From contig OY781533.1 of the NCBI GenBank assembly GCA_963677015.1, forward strand, positions 124,001-188,000: 64,000 nucleotides of DNA, read 5' to 3'. The DNA comes from G963556115 sp963677015. Lineage in GTDB: Bacteria; Planctomycetota; SZUA-567. Numbering within the stretch: position 1 is the first letter of the stretch; each line of letters opens with the position of its first letter. The position numbers and the translations under genes are program-made. Below the pieces are notes generated by a model that saw only the letters and a list, made by a program, of their open reading frames with translations, did no database searches and was not told the DNA's origin. Positions 7,721-16,962 of the stretch are shown here, piece after piece.

Positions 7721-9943
7721 TTATAATAAAGAAATAGGGTCAACATCAATTACCAGTTTCAGATTACGTTTTTGTTTTTTATAAATTTCGGCTGCGGCGT
7801 CAAGCATTCGGGATATTTCCTTATGAGTCTTGGCTTTCAGCAGTATATGGTAGCGGTATTCCTCCTGCAGCCGTGACAGCGGGCAGGGACTGGGACCGAG
7901 TACAGCCAAAGGTGAAGGCGCGTTCTCCCGGTATTTTTGAGCCAGTTCAGCCAGATATGCTTTTATCTCTGCTTCATTGGTTGCTCGGCCAACGATCCTT
8001 GCGACGCGTCCATATGGAGGATAGGTTAGTTGGGATCTGAATTCCAGTTCTTTTTGTGAAAATCCTTCGAAATCCTGATCTATTGCATATTGAATGGCGT
8101 AATGTTCAGGTTGGAAGGCCTGAATTACCGCTACTCCCGGATTTTCTGCTCTTCCGGCCCGGCCGACAACCTGAGTCACCAGTTGAAATGTTCGTTCGGC
8201 GGCCCGGAAATCCGGCATGTCAATGGCACTGTCGGCAGCTAAAACTCCGACAAGAGTAACATTTGGGAAGTCGAATCCTTTGGTCACCATCTGGGTTCCG
8301 ACTAAAATATCATATTCATTATTTGAAAAGGCCGCTAAGGCGCGGGCATGGGAATCCCGCCTGTTCATGGTATCGGAGTCCATACGCAGAACCCTGGCTT
8401 CCGGGGCGAGTTTTCCAAGTATATCCTCGATTCTTTCGGTACCGGTACCGCTGAAACGGAGATTTCTTGCGCCGCAGTTTGGACATTCTTCCGGTGGGCG
8501 GGTGGCGAAGTCGCAGTAGTGACAGCGCAGCAGATTGGAGCCTCGGTGATAGGTAAGTGATATTTCGCAGTTCGGGCATTTGAGAGTCTCGCCGCAGGAG
8601 AGACATTTTATATTGGTGTTAAAGCCCCGACGATTCAGAAAGAGAATGGCCTGTTTTTCATGCGCCAGACAGTTGAGCAGCTCTCTCTCCAGCCGGCGGG
8701 AGAACATAACTACCTTCTTTCTTTCGGTATACTCTTCTTTCATATCAACGGTCACTGTCATCGGAGGGTTGGCTACTCCCGGGCGTTCGGTGAGACGAAG
8801 CAGCTGATATTTTCCGGTGCTGGCATTGAGCCAGCTTTCCAGAGAGGGTGTGGCTGAACCGAGGATAATACTGGCATTTTCCTGCTTGGCGCGCATTACC
8901 GCCAGATCTCGTCCGTGATATCTTGGGTCATTCTCCTGTTTGAAGGTATGTTCATGCTCTTCATCAACAATAATCAGTCCGAGGTTCGGTAATGGAGCAA
9001 AAATTGCAGAACGGGCTCCGACTACAACCTTGACTTCGCCGCGTCTGAGTCTGCGCCAGGCTTCAGCTCTCTCTCCATCCGACATATGTGAGTGCATTGC
9101 CACTACATCACCAGCACGGTCTTTGAAACGTCCGAGTGTCTGTGGGGTCAGGCTTATTTCCGGTACCAGCACAAGTACGCTCTTGTTCTGCTCCAAGGCG
9201 TGGGACATACAGCGCAGATATACCTCGGTCTTGCCGCTGCCGGTGATACCGTAAAGTAGAAATGGGTTGAAAGCATCGCTGTCAAGAGCCTGATTTATCG
9301 CATTGATTGCCTGGCTCTGCTCAAGATTGAGCACAATCTCTTTCTGTTCGGGTTTGAGGCTTATACGGTCACGGTCGAATATTTTTTCACTGATAATAAG
9401 CAATCCGCGTTTTTCCAGACTGCGTAGAGTCTGGTGGCTCGCATTACTATAGCGGATAATCTGTGATGCCAGGATTTCAGCGGAAGTGTTTTTTTCGATC
9501 AGATATCTTAGTACCGCCTCCTGTTTTGCCGCATTTTTAGGAAGAAACGCCAGTTCAAGTTTGGTTTCGTCCGGACTTTTAGCCAGTTTGACATAGAGGG
9601 CGGTTTCGGCCTTATGCCCTCTGCGTACCGCGGAGGGTACCGCAGCGGCAAGCATCATGCCCCAGCTGCTGTAATAATAGTTTGCGGCCCAGCGTGTAAG
9701 TTCCAGCAGACTTTCCAGAACGATCTCTCCTTCAGGACCTGCTGAAATGATATCCCGGCATTTTTCCGGATCAATGGGACACTCTTCACTTACTGCTACA
9801 CAGAAACCACGGATGCGTCTGGGGCCGAATGGCGCTATTACCCGGCTTCCGGGCTGAATTTTACCGAGTAGTTTATCCGGTATTGAGTAATGATAAATAG
9901 TTGTTAATGGTGCTTCAACTGCGATAGCGGCATACATAGGCAT
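7721..9943 (-). CDS. priA: Primosomal protein N' (replication restart helicase PriA)
   Basis: PriA is a superfamily-2 3'-5' DNA helicase that reloads the replisome at stalled forks. The 740-residue length is normal. An N-terminal DNA-binding region begins AAIAVEAPLTTIYHYSIP. The helicase core has Walker A GITGSGKTEVYL, the DEEH Walker B box, GSATPSLES (motif III) and late motifs VGTQMVTKGFDFPNVTLVGV and QVVGRAGRA. The cysteine-rich insertion with paired CxxC motifs (CLSCGETLKCPNC, CHYCDF, CPNCG) binds two zinc ions. All expected motifs are intact. It runs opposite to the gene at 10251, with a 307-base gap between. Confidence 0.96.
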   Translation of the reverse strand: MPMYAAIAVEAPLTTIYHYSIPDKLLGKIQPGSRVIAPFGPRRIRGFCVAVSEECPIDPEKCRDIISAGPEGEIVLESLLELTRWAANYYYSSWGMMLAAAVPSAVRRGHKAETALYVKLAKSPDETKLELAFLPKNAAKQEAVLRYLIEKNTSAEILASQIIRYSNASHQTLRSLEKRGLLIISEKIFDRDRISLKPEQKEIVLNLEQSQAINAINQALDSDAFNPFLLYGITGSGKTEVYLRCMSHALEQNKSVLVLVPEISLTPQTLGRFKDRAGDVVAMHSHMSDGERAEAWRRLRRGEVKVVVGARSAIFAPLPNLGLIIVDEEHEHTFKQENDPRYHGRDLAVMRAKQENASIILGSATPSLESWLNASTGKYQLLRLTERPGVANPPMTVTVDMKEEYTERKKVVMFSRRLERELLNCLAHEKQAILFLNRRGFNTNIKCLSCGETLKCPNCEISLTYHRGSNLLRCHYCDFATRPPEECPNCGARNLRFSGTGTERIEDILGKLAPEARVLRMDSDTMNRRDSHARALAAFSNNEYDILVGTQMVTKGFDFPNVTLVGVLAADSAIDMPDFRAAERTFQLVTQVVGRAGRAENPGVAVIQAFQPEHYAIQYAIDQDFEGFSQKELEFRSQLTYPPYGRVARIVGRATNEAEIKAYLAELAQKYRENAPSPLAVLGPSPCPLSRLQEEYRYHILLKAKTHKEISRMLDAAAEIYKKQKRNLKLVIDVDPISLL

Positions 9944-10250
9944 TTTCGGTATTTGAGTAGTAGTGTTGTCTTTAATTACAGATTACGGTGCTGGCAGTGT
10001 AATCCAACGCTGATTATACATAATAAATCCTCCGATAACAGGGAATCTTATTTTTCTCTGCTGCCTGCTATAGGGATTATATTTTTTTATAGGAAGCTCC
10101 GTCTATAAAAAAATGATTATCGTTATAGTTCCATTGCTGAAATGACCGATAAACTACCAGTGCAGCCTCGGAGTTTGATATGTGAGGCCGAGAAAAATGT
10201 TTATTACTGGAGAAGTGTTTTATATATAATATATTGCTCTGGAGTGAGTT
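9944..10250. other. 307-base divergent intergenic region with a 12-bp inverted repeat
   Basis: This region must carry the promoters of priA (minus) and of the TolB-like gene (plus). It contains a perfect 12-bp inverted repeat, ATTTTTTTATAG (10081-10092) and CTATAAAAAAAT (10103-10114), around a ten-base loop. I see no coding signal; an open frame starting at 10142 overlaps the lipoprotein gene in another frame and looks accidental. Confidence 0.6.
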
Positions 10251-11471
10251 ATGAGAAAAATTGTAGTTGCTTTCGGGTATGTTCTGACTGTATTGTCGGT
10301 AAGTGTATTGAGCGGTTGTGGCTTACTGACTCTTGGTGGCGGCAATGGCAAGACGGATAATCAGAATGTCTATGCGCCGGTTGCCAATGGGGATATGCAG
10401 ATGCAGCGGGATGCGGTGCCGGTTCAGGTCAAGGGTGAACAGGGTATGCATTATGACCCGCGTCAGTGGGTGGCCAATGTTTATAACCCTAATCAGATCG
10501 GTAATTTGCTGACAAATTCGGGGCAGACCGGTATGACCAGGCAGACCTTTACTGAATCCGGGGGTGACCTGCAGGTGAATGTTTCACCTGATGGTAAAGT
10601 AATGGCTTATTCCAGTACGCGTTTTTCCCGTACTCCGCAGATTTGTCTGCAGGGGGTGAGTGCCAAAGCCGTGCAGCTGATGACGCAGGATAATATGAGT
10701 GATATGATGCCGTCTTTCAGTCCTGATGGAAAATTTATTGTCTGGGCTAGTGACCGTTATGGTAACTGGGATATTCTGCTGCAGAAGTCTGATGCCAGAC
10801 CGGATAGTAAACCTCGCCAGATAACCCGCTCAACCGATGATGATATTCACCCTTCCTGGAGTCCGGACAGCAGATTTATCGCTTTCTCACGCTTCAATTC
10901 AATGGACGGAAACTGGCAGATATGGGTGATTGATACCAAAAATGATACTATAAGCTATCTTACTGAAGGTCTCTTCCCACGGTTTAAGCCGATGATCGAT
11001 AAGGCTGAAGATGGCAGACCGCTGTATACACTGGTGTATCAGCGTAATCGTAAACGTGATATTCCTCTTTATAGTATCTGGACCAATACTTTTACTGCGG
11101 AGGAGAATGGTTCGGTCGAATCAGTACGGGCACCAATGGAGATTATTGCCAATGATAAATGGGCGGCAATTACTCCGTGCTGGAGTCCAAATGGTGATTA
11201 TATTGCTTTTGCTACAGTTGGTAAGAGTGCATTGGCGCAGTGGCAGGCACGTATGTATAAACCGGATGATATCTGGGTCGTACGTGTTGACGGAACAGAT
11301 CTGACTCAGATCACCAGTCATAGTGCTCCTGACTGGAATCCATACTGGGCTATTGATGTCAATAATCCTGATGATCCTAATGGCAGAATATTCTTTACCA
11401 GTGATAGAACCGGTAACGCAAATATCTGGAGTGTAAAACCGATTATTGCCGGTATGGTGGCAATGAAATAA
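10251..11471 (+). CDS. TolB-like beta-propeller lipoprotein
   Basis: The 406-residue protein starts with a lipoprotein signal (MRKIVVAFGYVLTVLSVSVLSGC, lipobox LSGC with Cys23). The rest carries repeated TolB/PD40-type blades: DGKVMAYSSTR, SPDGKFIVWASDR, SPDSRFIAFSRF, SPNGDYIAFA and RIFFTSDRTGNANIW. TolB is the periplasmic propeller of the Tol-Pal system, but it is soluble, while this one is lipid-anchored and preceded by a ~60-residue linker. No tolA/Q/R or pal gene is adjacent; the next gene is another lipoprotein. A role in an envelope complex is likely. GAGTGAG upstream supports ATG 10251. Confidence 0.8.
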   Translation: MRKIVVAFGYVLTVLSVSVLSGCGLLTLGGGNGKTDNQNVYAPVANGDMQMQRDAVPVQVKGEQGMHYDPRQWVANVYNPNQIGNLLTNSGQTGMTRQTFTESGGDLQVNVSPDGKVMAYSSTRFSRTPQICLQGVSAKAVQLMTQDNMSDMMPSFSPDGKFIVWASDRYGNWDILLQKSDARPDSKPRQITRSTDDDIHPSWSPDSRFIAFSRFNSMDGNWQIWVIDTKNDTISYLTEGLFPRFKPMIDKAEDGRPLYTLVYQRNRKRDIPLYSIWTNTFTAEENGSVESVRAPMEIIANDKWAAITPCWSPNGDYIAFATVGKSALAQWQARMYKPDDIWVVRVDGTDLTQITSHSAPDWNPYWAIDVNNPDDPNGRIFFTSDRTGNANIWSVKPIIAGMVAMK

Positions 11472-11580
11472 GAGCGCTACGGTTCATTATGGCAGTCTGG
11501 GAACTTATTTAGATTTATTGTCCGGTTATTGTACTGAATAGTGATTGTGCCGGAAATTTTACTGATTGAGGATAGTGGTG

Positions 11581-12705
11581 ATGACTAGAGATTACCCGGG
11601 GCATAAAATTATTAGCATACTTCTGGCGCTCCTTGCGGCTCTCTGCCTTGGCGGGTGCGTAAATGGTATGTCTGAGAGTGCACGCAAGGCAGCACGGGCG
11701 GCTTACGGTGGAACTACTGATTCGTATGAGGAATTTACCGGGGATCCGATTGCAATTGCAACCACCAAGTCAGTTGCTTTTATTCCCTTTGATTATATCG
11801 GCAGGCTGGAAGGTTTTGATACGATGACCTTTACCACCCGTTTTGCCTCACAGATGTCGACTAGAGGCGAAGTTAAGGTTATATTCCCGCGTGAAGCCAT
11901 GAAACTGGTTGAGATTGAAAACCGTAAGGTAAATCAACATAATCGACTGCTTTCTGAAATGGCGATGATGGGTGAGAATATGGATAACATGCCGCGTCAG
12001 GATCGTACCAAGGCCCGCAAGCTGAATCCGGTAATAGATCTGGATGATGCGGTAAAGATAGGCCGAATGCTGCATGTGGATGCGGTTGTAACCGGAACTG
12101 TCAGTGAATGGGATCCTTATATGCGTCCGCGGATGTGTGTGAGTGTTAAAATTATCGCAACCGGTAATTCAGATACAGCGGCACAGGCATTGGCTCAGAT
12201 GGCTCAGTGGGGTGTACCGCGTCAGGCATCTACAGCCCGGGGTGTGGTCTGGTATATGCAGCAGAACTTTGATACCCGTGATGCGGATATTGGTCGTAAT
12301 ATATGGTCATACGGTCTGCTCAAACATACCGAGTACAGCGCTTCTGATATTGATTCGTATTTGCGGTCTATTTCACAATATTATGATTATGTTGGTTCGG
12401 TTCTGGCGAAAGCTATTCTGAATACCCGTTCAGATGCTATTGCTGAAGCTGAAAAACGGGCTCTTGAGGAGGCTAAAAAAGTTAAAATGGCTCAGGCTGG
12501 AGTGCGTAATAAGCTGCGGGCATTGACCGATCCGTACTATGAGGTTCCGGATGCGCAGGCGGTTATGAATCAGACTTTAGCGGATACCCGTGATATGGGC
12601 TGGAGACCGGATGTCTATAATTTACAGCATCAGGATAAAAAACGCTTGATTAATACCTATGTAGATCCTAAACTTGTAAATGAGCAGGTTGCTGAAATAC
12701 AATAA
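11581..12705 (+). CDS. Lipoprotein with a CsgG/LpoB-like N-terminal region
   Basis: ATG 11581 is chosen because GAGG lies nine bases upstream; GTG and TTG codons a few bases earlier are possible. The lipobox is LGGC (Cys ~25). Residues ~60-200 show SVAFIPFDYIGRLEGFDTMTFTTRFASQM...VKVIFPREA...DAVVTGTVSEWDP, which resembles the alpha/beta fold of CsgG- and LpoB-type outer-membrane lipoproteins; this is a pattern judgement, not a search result. The C-terminal part (~280-374) is helical and charged. It follows the TolB-like lipoprotein by 109 bases and precedes a GT87-type protein by 32, so the three may act together in the envelope. Confidence 0.65.
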   Translation: MTRDYPGHKIISILLALLAALCLGGCVNGMSESARKAARAAYGGTTDSYEEFTGDPIAIATTKSVAFIPFDYIGRLEGFDTMTFTTRFASQMSTRGEVKVIFPREAMKLVEIENRKVNQHNRLLSEMAMMGENMDNMPRQDRTKARKLNPVIDLDDAVKIGRMLHVDAVVTGTVSEWDPYMRPRMCVSVKIIATGNSDTAAQALAQMAQWGVPRQASTARGVVWYMQQNFDTRDADIGRNIWSYGLLKHTEYSASDIDSYLRSISQYYDYVGSVLAKAILNTRSDAIAEAEKRALEEAKKVKMAQAGVRNKLRALTDPYYEVPDAQAVMNQTLADTRDMGWRPDVYNLQHQDKKRLINTYVDPKLVNEQVAEIQ

Positions 12706-12737
12706 TTTATGATCTGGAAAAATAGGTTGCCGTAAAA

Positions 12738-13925
12738 GTGAAAATTTCAAGAAAAAATTATATTCTTTATACCGCTCTGCTTGTCTGGGCGGTATTTTCT
12801 ATTTGTATGGCGCTATATAATTATGGGAATTTTGACCGCAGTGTTTATCCCCTATATTTTAATGTAGGTAATGCGTGGAATGCCGGTAGCGATATTTATA
12901 GCGGAGACTGCGCAAATTATTCATATTGGCCGGGTTTTGCGCTTATCTTTGCAGTGCTGGCAAAGCTACCGTATAATATGGGGTCTGTAGTATGGACTCT
13001 ACTCAATCTTGGCGCTATTTTTTACGGTATGTATCTGCTGGGGCGAAGTATTTTTTCTTCTTCGGCGAATCGTTGCGGTCTGTTTTTGCTGCTGGGGCTG
13101 CCGCTTATATTTGAAGGAATTTTTAATCAGCAGAGTAATGCTCTGGTTGCCGGAATTTCACTGATCGGGATGTGTCTGATTTACCGGGAAAAATTTATGC
13201 TGGGTTCGCTGCTGTTGTTGTTTTCCGGTATTAGCAAAATTGCGCCGCTAAGCTTTGCTCTTCTCTTTCTGGTCATGTATCCACGGCAGTTATGGTGGCG
13301 GTATCTGCTGGGATTATTTGCCTTATTCTCTGTCCCGGCGTTTATCGCGGATCCGGGGTACTTTCTGGAGTTGCATCGGAGCTGGTTTTCTTTTCTTACA
13401 GAGCAGAGTTTTGAGCGCTGGGAATATCGGGATTTCTTTCTGCTTTATGAGTTGGTTACTAAAGGTAAAATCTCGACCAATACGATGGCAGACTTTCCTT
13501 TGTGGTATCATGGTGTGCAGGTTCTTGGGGCGGGTCTTCTTTGTCTTGTATGTATCTGGCTGCGTTATTGGCGCCGCTATAACAGAGAGAGTATTCTTGC
13601 CGCGGTGGCGATGGCCGGTTCGGTATGGTGGCTTCTGCTGGGTCCGTCTACAGAGATTGCAACCTGTGTGGCAGGGGTGGCGATTGCCGGACTTGGAGTT
13701 ATGCTGGCCTGGGATTCACGTAGCGGCAGATGGTTGCAATTGCTTGCATATATTTGTGTAGTGCTGGGTTCCAGCGGTGATTATGAGTGGAATATGGAGC
13801 AGTTGACTACCTCTGACTGGATATATGGCATGCTGCCGTTTGGGGCGCTTTTGATGTATGTCTGGTATTGTCTGTTTATGCCAAAGGCATTGGCATTGAC
13901 AATAGGCACGAAAGCAGTAAGATAA
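12738..13925 (+). CDS. GT87-type (DUF2029) polytopic membrane glycosyltransferase
   Basis: The 395-residue protein is very hydrophobic, with roughly nine or ten membrane spans. After the first span it has the DUF2029/GT87 pattern FDRSVYPLYFNVGNAWNAGSDIYSG followed by YWPGFALIFAVLAKLPY. Family members use polyprenyl-phosphate sugars to mannosylate lipid or glycan acceptors on the periplasmic side. The acidic loop residues near the first span (D, Y, P) fit this fold. It starts with GTG (12738) and lies 32 bases after the lipoprotein gene. Its acceptor is unknown; glycosylation of the neighbouring lipoproteins or an envelope glycan would be a guess. Confidence 0.75.
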   Translation: MKISRKNYILYTALLVWAVFSICMALYNYGNFDRSVYPLYFNVGNAWNAGSDIYSGDCANYSYWPGFALIFAVLAKLPYNMGSVVWTLLNLGAIFYGMYLLGRSIFSSSANRCGLFLLLGLPLIFEGIFNQQSNALVAGISLIGMCLIYREKFMLGSLLLLFSGISKIAPLSFALLFLVMYPRQLWWRYLLGLFALFSVPAFIADPGYFLELHRSWFSFLTEQSFERWEYRDFFLLYELVTKGKISTNTMADFPLWYHGVQVLGAGLLCLVCIWLRYWRRYNRESILAAVAMAGSVWWLLLGPSTEIATCVAGVAIAGLGVMLAWDSRSGRWLQLLAYICVVLGSSGDYEWNMEQLTTSDWIYGMLPFGALLMYVWYCLFMPKALALTIGTKAVR

Positions 13926-13975
13926 TATTATAATGTTAGTTGAAATTTTATAACTGCTTGTTTAAGTGAGAGATA

Positions 13976-14233
13976 ATGGACGAAATAGAGAAAATAAAGG
14001 AAGAGCTGTACAATTCAATTTATGAGAATGAGATGGCGCTTTTTGAGGATAGATTACGTAAAGATCCGGATTTTGGCATCAATGAATTAAGAAACTATCT
14101 GGAGTACCAGTATAATTTTCAGGATGAAGGCTGGTGCAACCGTGGAGATGTGCAGCATATAGAGGGGCAGGCCAAGGTGGCGGCTTTGGAGGTACTACTG
14201 CATAATCTTGAGAAGGAAGAAAATAATAACTAA
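13976..14233 (+). CDS. Small acidic protein of unknown function
   Basis: I do not recognise this 85-residue protein. It is strongly acidic (E/D-rich) and predicted helical throughout, with one Trp-Cys pair near residue 53 and no signal peptide or membrane span. The segment KIKEELYNSIYENEMALFEDRL could form an amphipathic helix. It sits 50 bases after the GT87-type gene and 67 before trpB, with a GAGAGATA site upstream, so translation is plausible. It may be a cytoplasmic helix-bundle protein. Confidence 0.6.
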   Translation: MDEIEKIKEELYNSIYENEMALFEDRLRKDPDFGINELRNYLEYQYNFQDEGWCNRGDVQHIEGQAKVAALEVLLHNLEKEENNN

Positions 14234-14300
14234 TCTAGTTGGGAAATGTTTATAGATGTTGGTTTGATATTTGATTCGATATTTACTTGAGGAGTGAGGG

Positions 14301-15656
14301 ATGAGTAAGAAAATTTTTCTGCCTGAGAGTGAGATGATTACTCAATGGTACAATGTAGCAGGAGACATACCCGGCGGTCTGCAGCCGCCACTTGATCCAC
14401 AGACTGGAAAACCATGCTCGCCGGAGATGTTGGCGCCGATTTTTCCTGATCCGATTCTGGAGCAGGAGATGTCAACCCAGACTTGGATTGATATTCCTGA
14501 TGAGGTAAACGATATTTTACGCATATGGCGTCCATCTCCACTTGTCCGTGCTGAACGTCTGGAGCAGGCAATCGGTACAACCGCTCGTATTTACTTTAAA
14601 AATGAGAGTGTTTCACCTGCAGGCAGTCATAAGCCGAATTCTGCAGTACCACAGGTGTATTATAATAAAATCGCAGGTACTAAGCGTATTACTACCGAGA
14701 CTGGTGCCGGTCAGTGGGGCAGCTCACTTTCTATGGCATGTTCTTTCTTTGGTCTGGAATGTCTGGTCTATATGGTTCGTTGTTCATATGAACAGAAACC
14801 ATTCCGCCGTAGCATGATGCAGGCCTGGAAGGGTAAGGTTATCCCCAGCCCGTCAGATACTACTGAGAGTGGCAGAGCTGTGCTGGCGGAATTTCCTGAT
14901 ACTCCGGGATCTTTAGGTATTGCAATCTCTGAAGCGGTTGAAGTTGCGGTGAAAGATCCTGACGCAAAATATGCTCTGGGTTCTGTACTCAACCATGTTC
15001 TACTGCATCAGACTGTTATTGGTCTGGAGACCAAGAAACAGCTTGAGCTTGGTGGTGAGACTCTGCCGGATGTTCTTGTAGGATGTTGTGGCGGTGGTTC
15101 AAACTTCGGTGGCTTCGCTGTGCCTTTCCTGCGTGATAAGCTTGACGGTAAGAAGGATATACGTCTGGTAGGTGTGGAACCTACAGCTTGTCCTACCCTT
15201 ACTCGTGGTCATTATGCTTATGATTATGGTGATCTTGCCGGGCTTACTCCGCTGCTTAAAATGCATACGCTCGGCTCTAAGTTTGTTCCTCCTGGAATTC
15301 ATGCCGGTGGTCTGCGTTATCATGGTATGGCTCCAATTGTTTCAGCTCTTCTGCGTGAAAATCTTATGGAATCTATGTCACTGCATCAGACAGAATGTTT
15401 TGAAGCGGCTACTATCTTTGCCCGTTCTGAAGGTATTATTCCTGCTCCTGAAAGTTCTCATGCTATTCGTGCGGCTATTATTGAAGCTAAGAAACCTGAG
15501 AATGCAGGTAAGGTGATTGTTTTCAATCTTTCAGGACACGGTCACTTTGATATGACCAGCTATGATAAGTATTACTCTGGTGAACTCAATGATTTTGAGC
15601 TTCCAGATTCTGAACTTGAAGCAGCTGTAAAAGATCTGCCAAAGGTTGATAACTAA
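14301..15656 (+). CDS. trpB: Tryptophan synthase beta-like enzyme, type 2 (TrpB2)
   Basis: The 451-residue length and the N-terminal region (ITQWYNVAGDIP) mark the TrpB2 branch of the PLP-dependent tryptophan synthase beta family. It would condense indole with serine. The PLP lysine is K111 in PAGSHKPNSA; the phosphate loop is GCCGGGSNFGG. TrpB2 enzymes often work without TrpA, and no trpA or other trp gene is in the window. The start follows TTGAGGAGTGAGGG, a good ribosome site, and a terminator closes the unit. Symbol follows family naming; it could be called trpB2. Confidence 0.92.
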   Translation: MSKKIFLPESEMITQWYNVAGDIPGGLQPPLDPQTGKPCSPEMLAPIFPDPILEQEMSTQTWIDIPDEVNDILRIWRPSPLVRAERLEQAIGTTARIYFKNESVSPAGSHKPNSAVPQVYYNKIAGTKRITTETGAGQWGSSLSMACSFFGLECLVYMVRCSYEQKPFRRSMMQAWKGKVIPSPSDTTESGRAVLAEFPDTPGSLGIAISEAVEVAVKDPDAKYALGSVLNHVLLHQTVIGLETKKQLELGGETLPDVLVGCCGGGSNFGGFAVPFLRDKLDGKKDIRLVGVEPTACPTLTRGHYAYDYGDLAGLTPLLKMHTLGSKFVPPGIHAGGLRYHGMAPIVSALLRENLMESMSLHQTECFEAATIFARSEGIIPAPESSHAIRAAIIEAKKPENAGKVIVFNLSGHGHFDMTSYDKYYSGELNDFELPDSELEAAVKDLPKVDN

Positions 15657-15681
15657 AGTTATAAGTAATATTTAATAGTAC

Positions 15682-15718
15682 GGCAGCGAGGACTTTCAGG
15701 TTCGCGCTGCCTTTTTTT
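15682..15718 (+). terminator. Terminator after trpB
   Basis: GGCAGCG (15682-15688) pairs with CGCTGCC (15705-15711) and is followed by seven T residues. Confidence 0.87.
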
Positions 15719-15770
15719 GTAATAATCCATTCTGAGTGAAATGGCTGATTTAGCTAAATTATAAAATTAT

Positions 15771-15807
15771 AAAAACAGACAGGGTCTCATGAAAGAAGCC
15801 CTGTCTG
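15771..15807 (-). terminator. Terminator of the sugar ABC operon
   Basis: CAGACAGGG (15776-15784) pairs with CCCTGTCTG (15799-15807). Read on the minus strand the stem ends in a run of five T residues. It lies 31 bases beyond the binding-protein stop. Confidence 0.88.
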
Positions 15808-15837
15808 CCTGATAGCGGGAGTATATGGAAGTATTGA

Positions 15838-16842
15838 TTAGTAAATGGATTCTTCGAAATAATAATCGCTGGCATTGTCCTTGGTGATAAGTTCAGCGGC
15901 AAGAATAACCTTTGAAGGGATCTTGTTCTGGTAGAAGCCATTCAGGCGCTCATTACGTAAACCATATACACAGAGGCTTACAGCTGTTGCTGCCATTGAT
16001 GGTGGATAGGTTACAGTCGCTTTTACGAGTTTATCGTTGTCCATTATCTTCTTGATTACAAGTTTTGAACCGGCACCGCCCATGATAATCTTAATATCGT
16101 CACGGCCTGATTCTTCGTAGGCTTGAAGAACACCGACAAGAACATCGTCGTCCTGACAGAATACGGCGTCAATATTATCATATTTCTGCAGGTAGTTTTC
16201 CATGAGTTCCAAACCCTTCTGGGTAGACCAGTATGCAGGCTGGAAGTCAAGTATTTTGATGTCCGGGTATTTCGCCATTACATCCTTGAATGCGTCATTA
16301 CGTTCCTTATCAATAACACAAGGAATGCCGCCCATGGCTACAATATTACCTTTGCCGCCTAGAGCTTTTGCCATCCATTCAGCACTTACCTTGCCCAGTC
16401 CGGGGTTATTACCGGCGATATAAACATCGGAAATATCCTTGGTTAGAGCCCGGTCAATAACTACGGTGTAGATTCCGGCTTTCTTTGCTTCTTCAACAAC
16501 TGGAGTAAGAGGGGCTGAGTCATGAGGAAGAATAACCAGACCGTCGATTTCCTTGACCATCATATCTTCAACCGTGCTGACCTGTGAAGCAGGGTCGGCA
16601 GAGGTTGTCAGATAGAATTCGATATCCTTATCAACAGCTTTCCATTCGTCGATTGCTTTCTTCACCCACCAGACGATGCCGCCTGTCCAGCCATGGTCGG
16701 CTGTAGGAACGGATATGCCTATTTTTATTTTACCTTTGCGTACATGGCTTTCCGGAGTAGGTGTAGGGTTGGGGACTTCAAATGCACCTGCCATACTGAT
16801 TGAGAAAACTGCGAGTAATAATGTTAGAAGCAACTTCTTCAT
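15838..16842 (-). CDS. Sugar ABC transporter substrate-binding protein (RbsB type)
   Basis: A 334-residue periplasmic binding protein with a Sec signal peptide (MKKLLLTLLLAVFSISMAGA, cut near residue 20). The mature protein has the class-B sugar-binding pattern KIKIGISVPTADHGWTGGIVWWVKKA, followed by DGLVILPHDSAPLTPVVEEAKKAGIYTVVIDR and a second lobe with GIPCVIDKERNDAFKDVMAKYPDIKI. It delivers a sugar or cyclitol to the permease encoded just upstream. It is the last gene of the operon, 120 bases after the permease, with an AAGGAGAAG site, so it may be expressed at a higher level. The ligand is unknown. Confidence 0.9.
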   Translation of the reverse strand: MKKLLLTLLLAVFSISMAGAFEVPNPTPTPESHVRKGKIKIGISVPTADHGWTGGIVWWVKKAIDEWKAVDKDIEFYLTTSADPASQVSTVEDMMVKEIDGLVILPHDSAPLTPVVEEAKKAGIYTVVIDRALTKDISDVYIAGNNPGLGKVSAEWMAKALGGKGNIVAMGGIPCVIDKERNDAFKDVMAKYPDIKILDFQPAYWSTQKGLELMENYLQKYDNIDAVFCQDDDVLVGVLQAYEESGRDDIKIIMGGAGSKLVIKKIMDNDKLVKATVTYPPSMAATAVSLCVYGLRNERLNGFYQNKIPSKVILAAELITKDNASDYYFEESIY

Positions 16843-16962
16843 GATCTTCTCCTTGGGTTAAAGACATTTTGCCTGTTGTTTGTATCAGGCTATACCAAAC
16901 AAACGTTAAACACATAACACATTGCCGCTTTTATTTATTTATAGCTGCTGTCATAATCGCTT

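Noticed and set aside
8056..9254. Several plus-strand open frames inside priA
   Set aside because: They lie in the shadow of a fully conserved helicase gene and look like artefacts of its codon use.
10142..10360. Open frame of 72 codons before the TolB-like gene
   Set aside because: It overlaps a clear lipoprotein gene in another frame, has no good ribosome site and no recognisable sequence.
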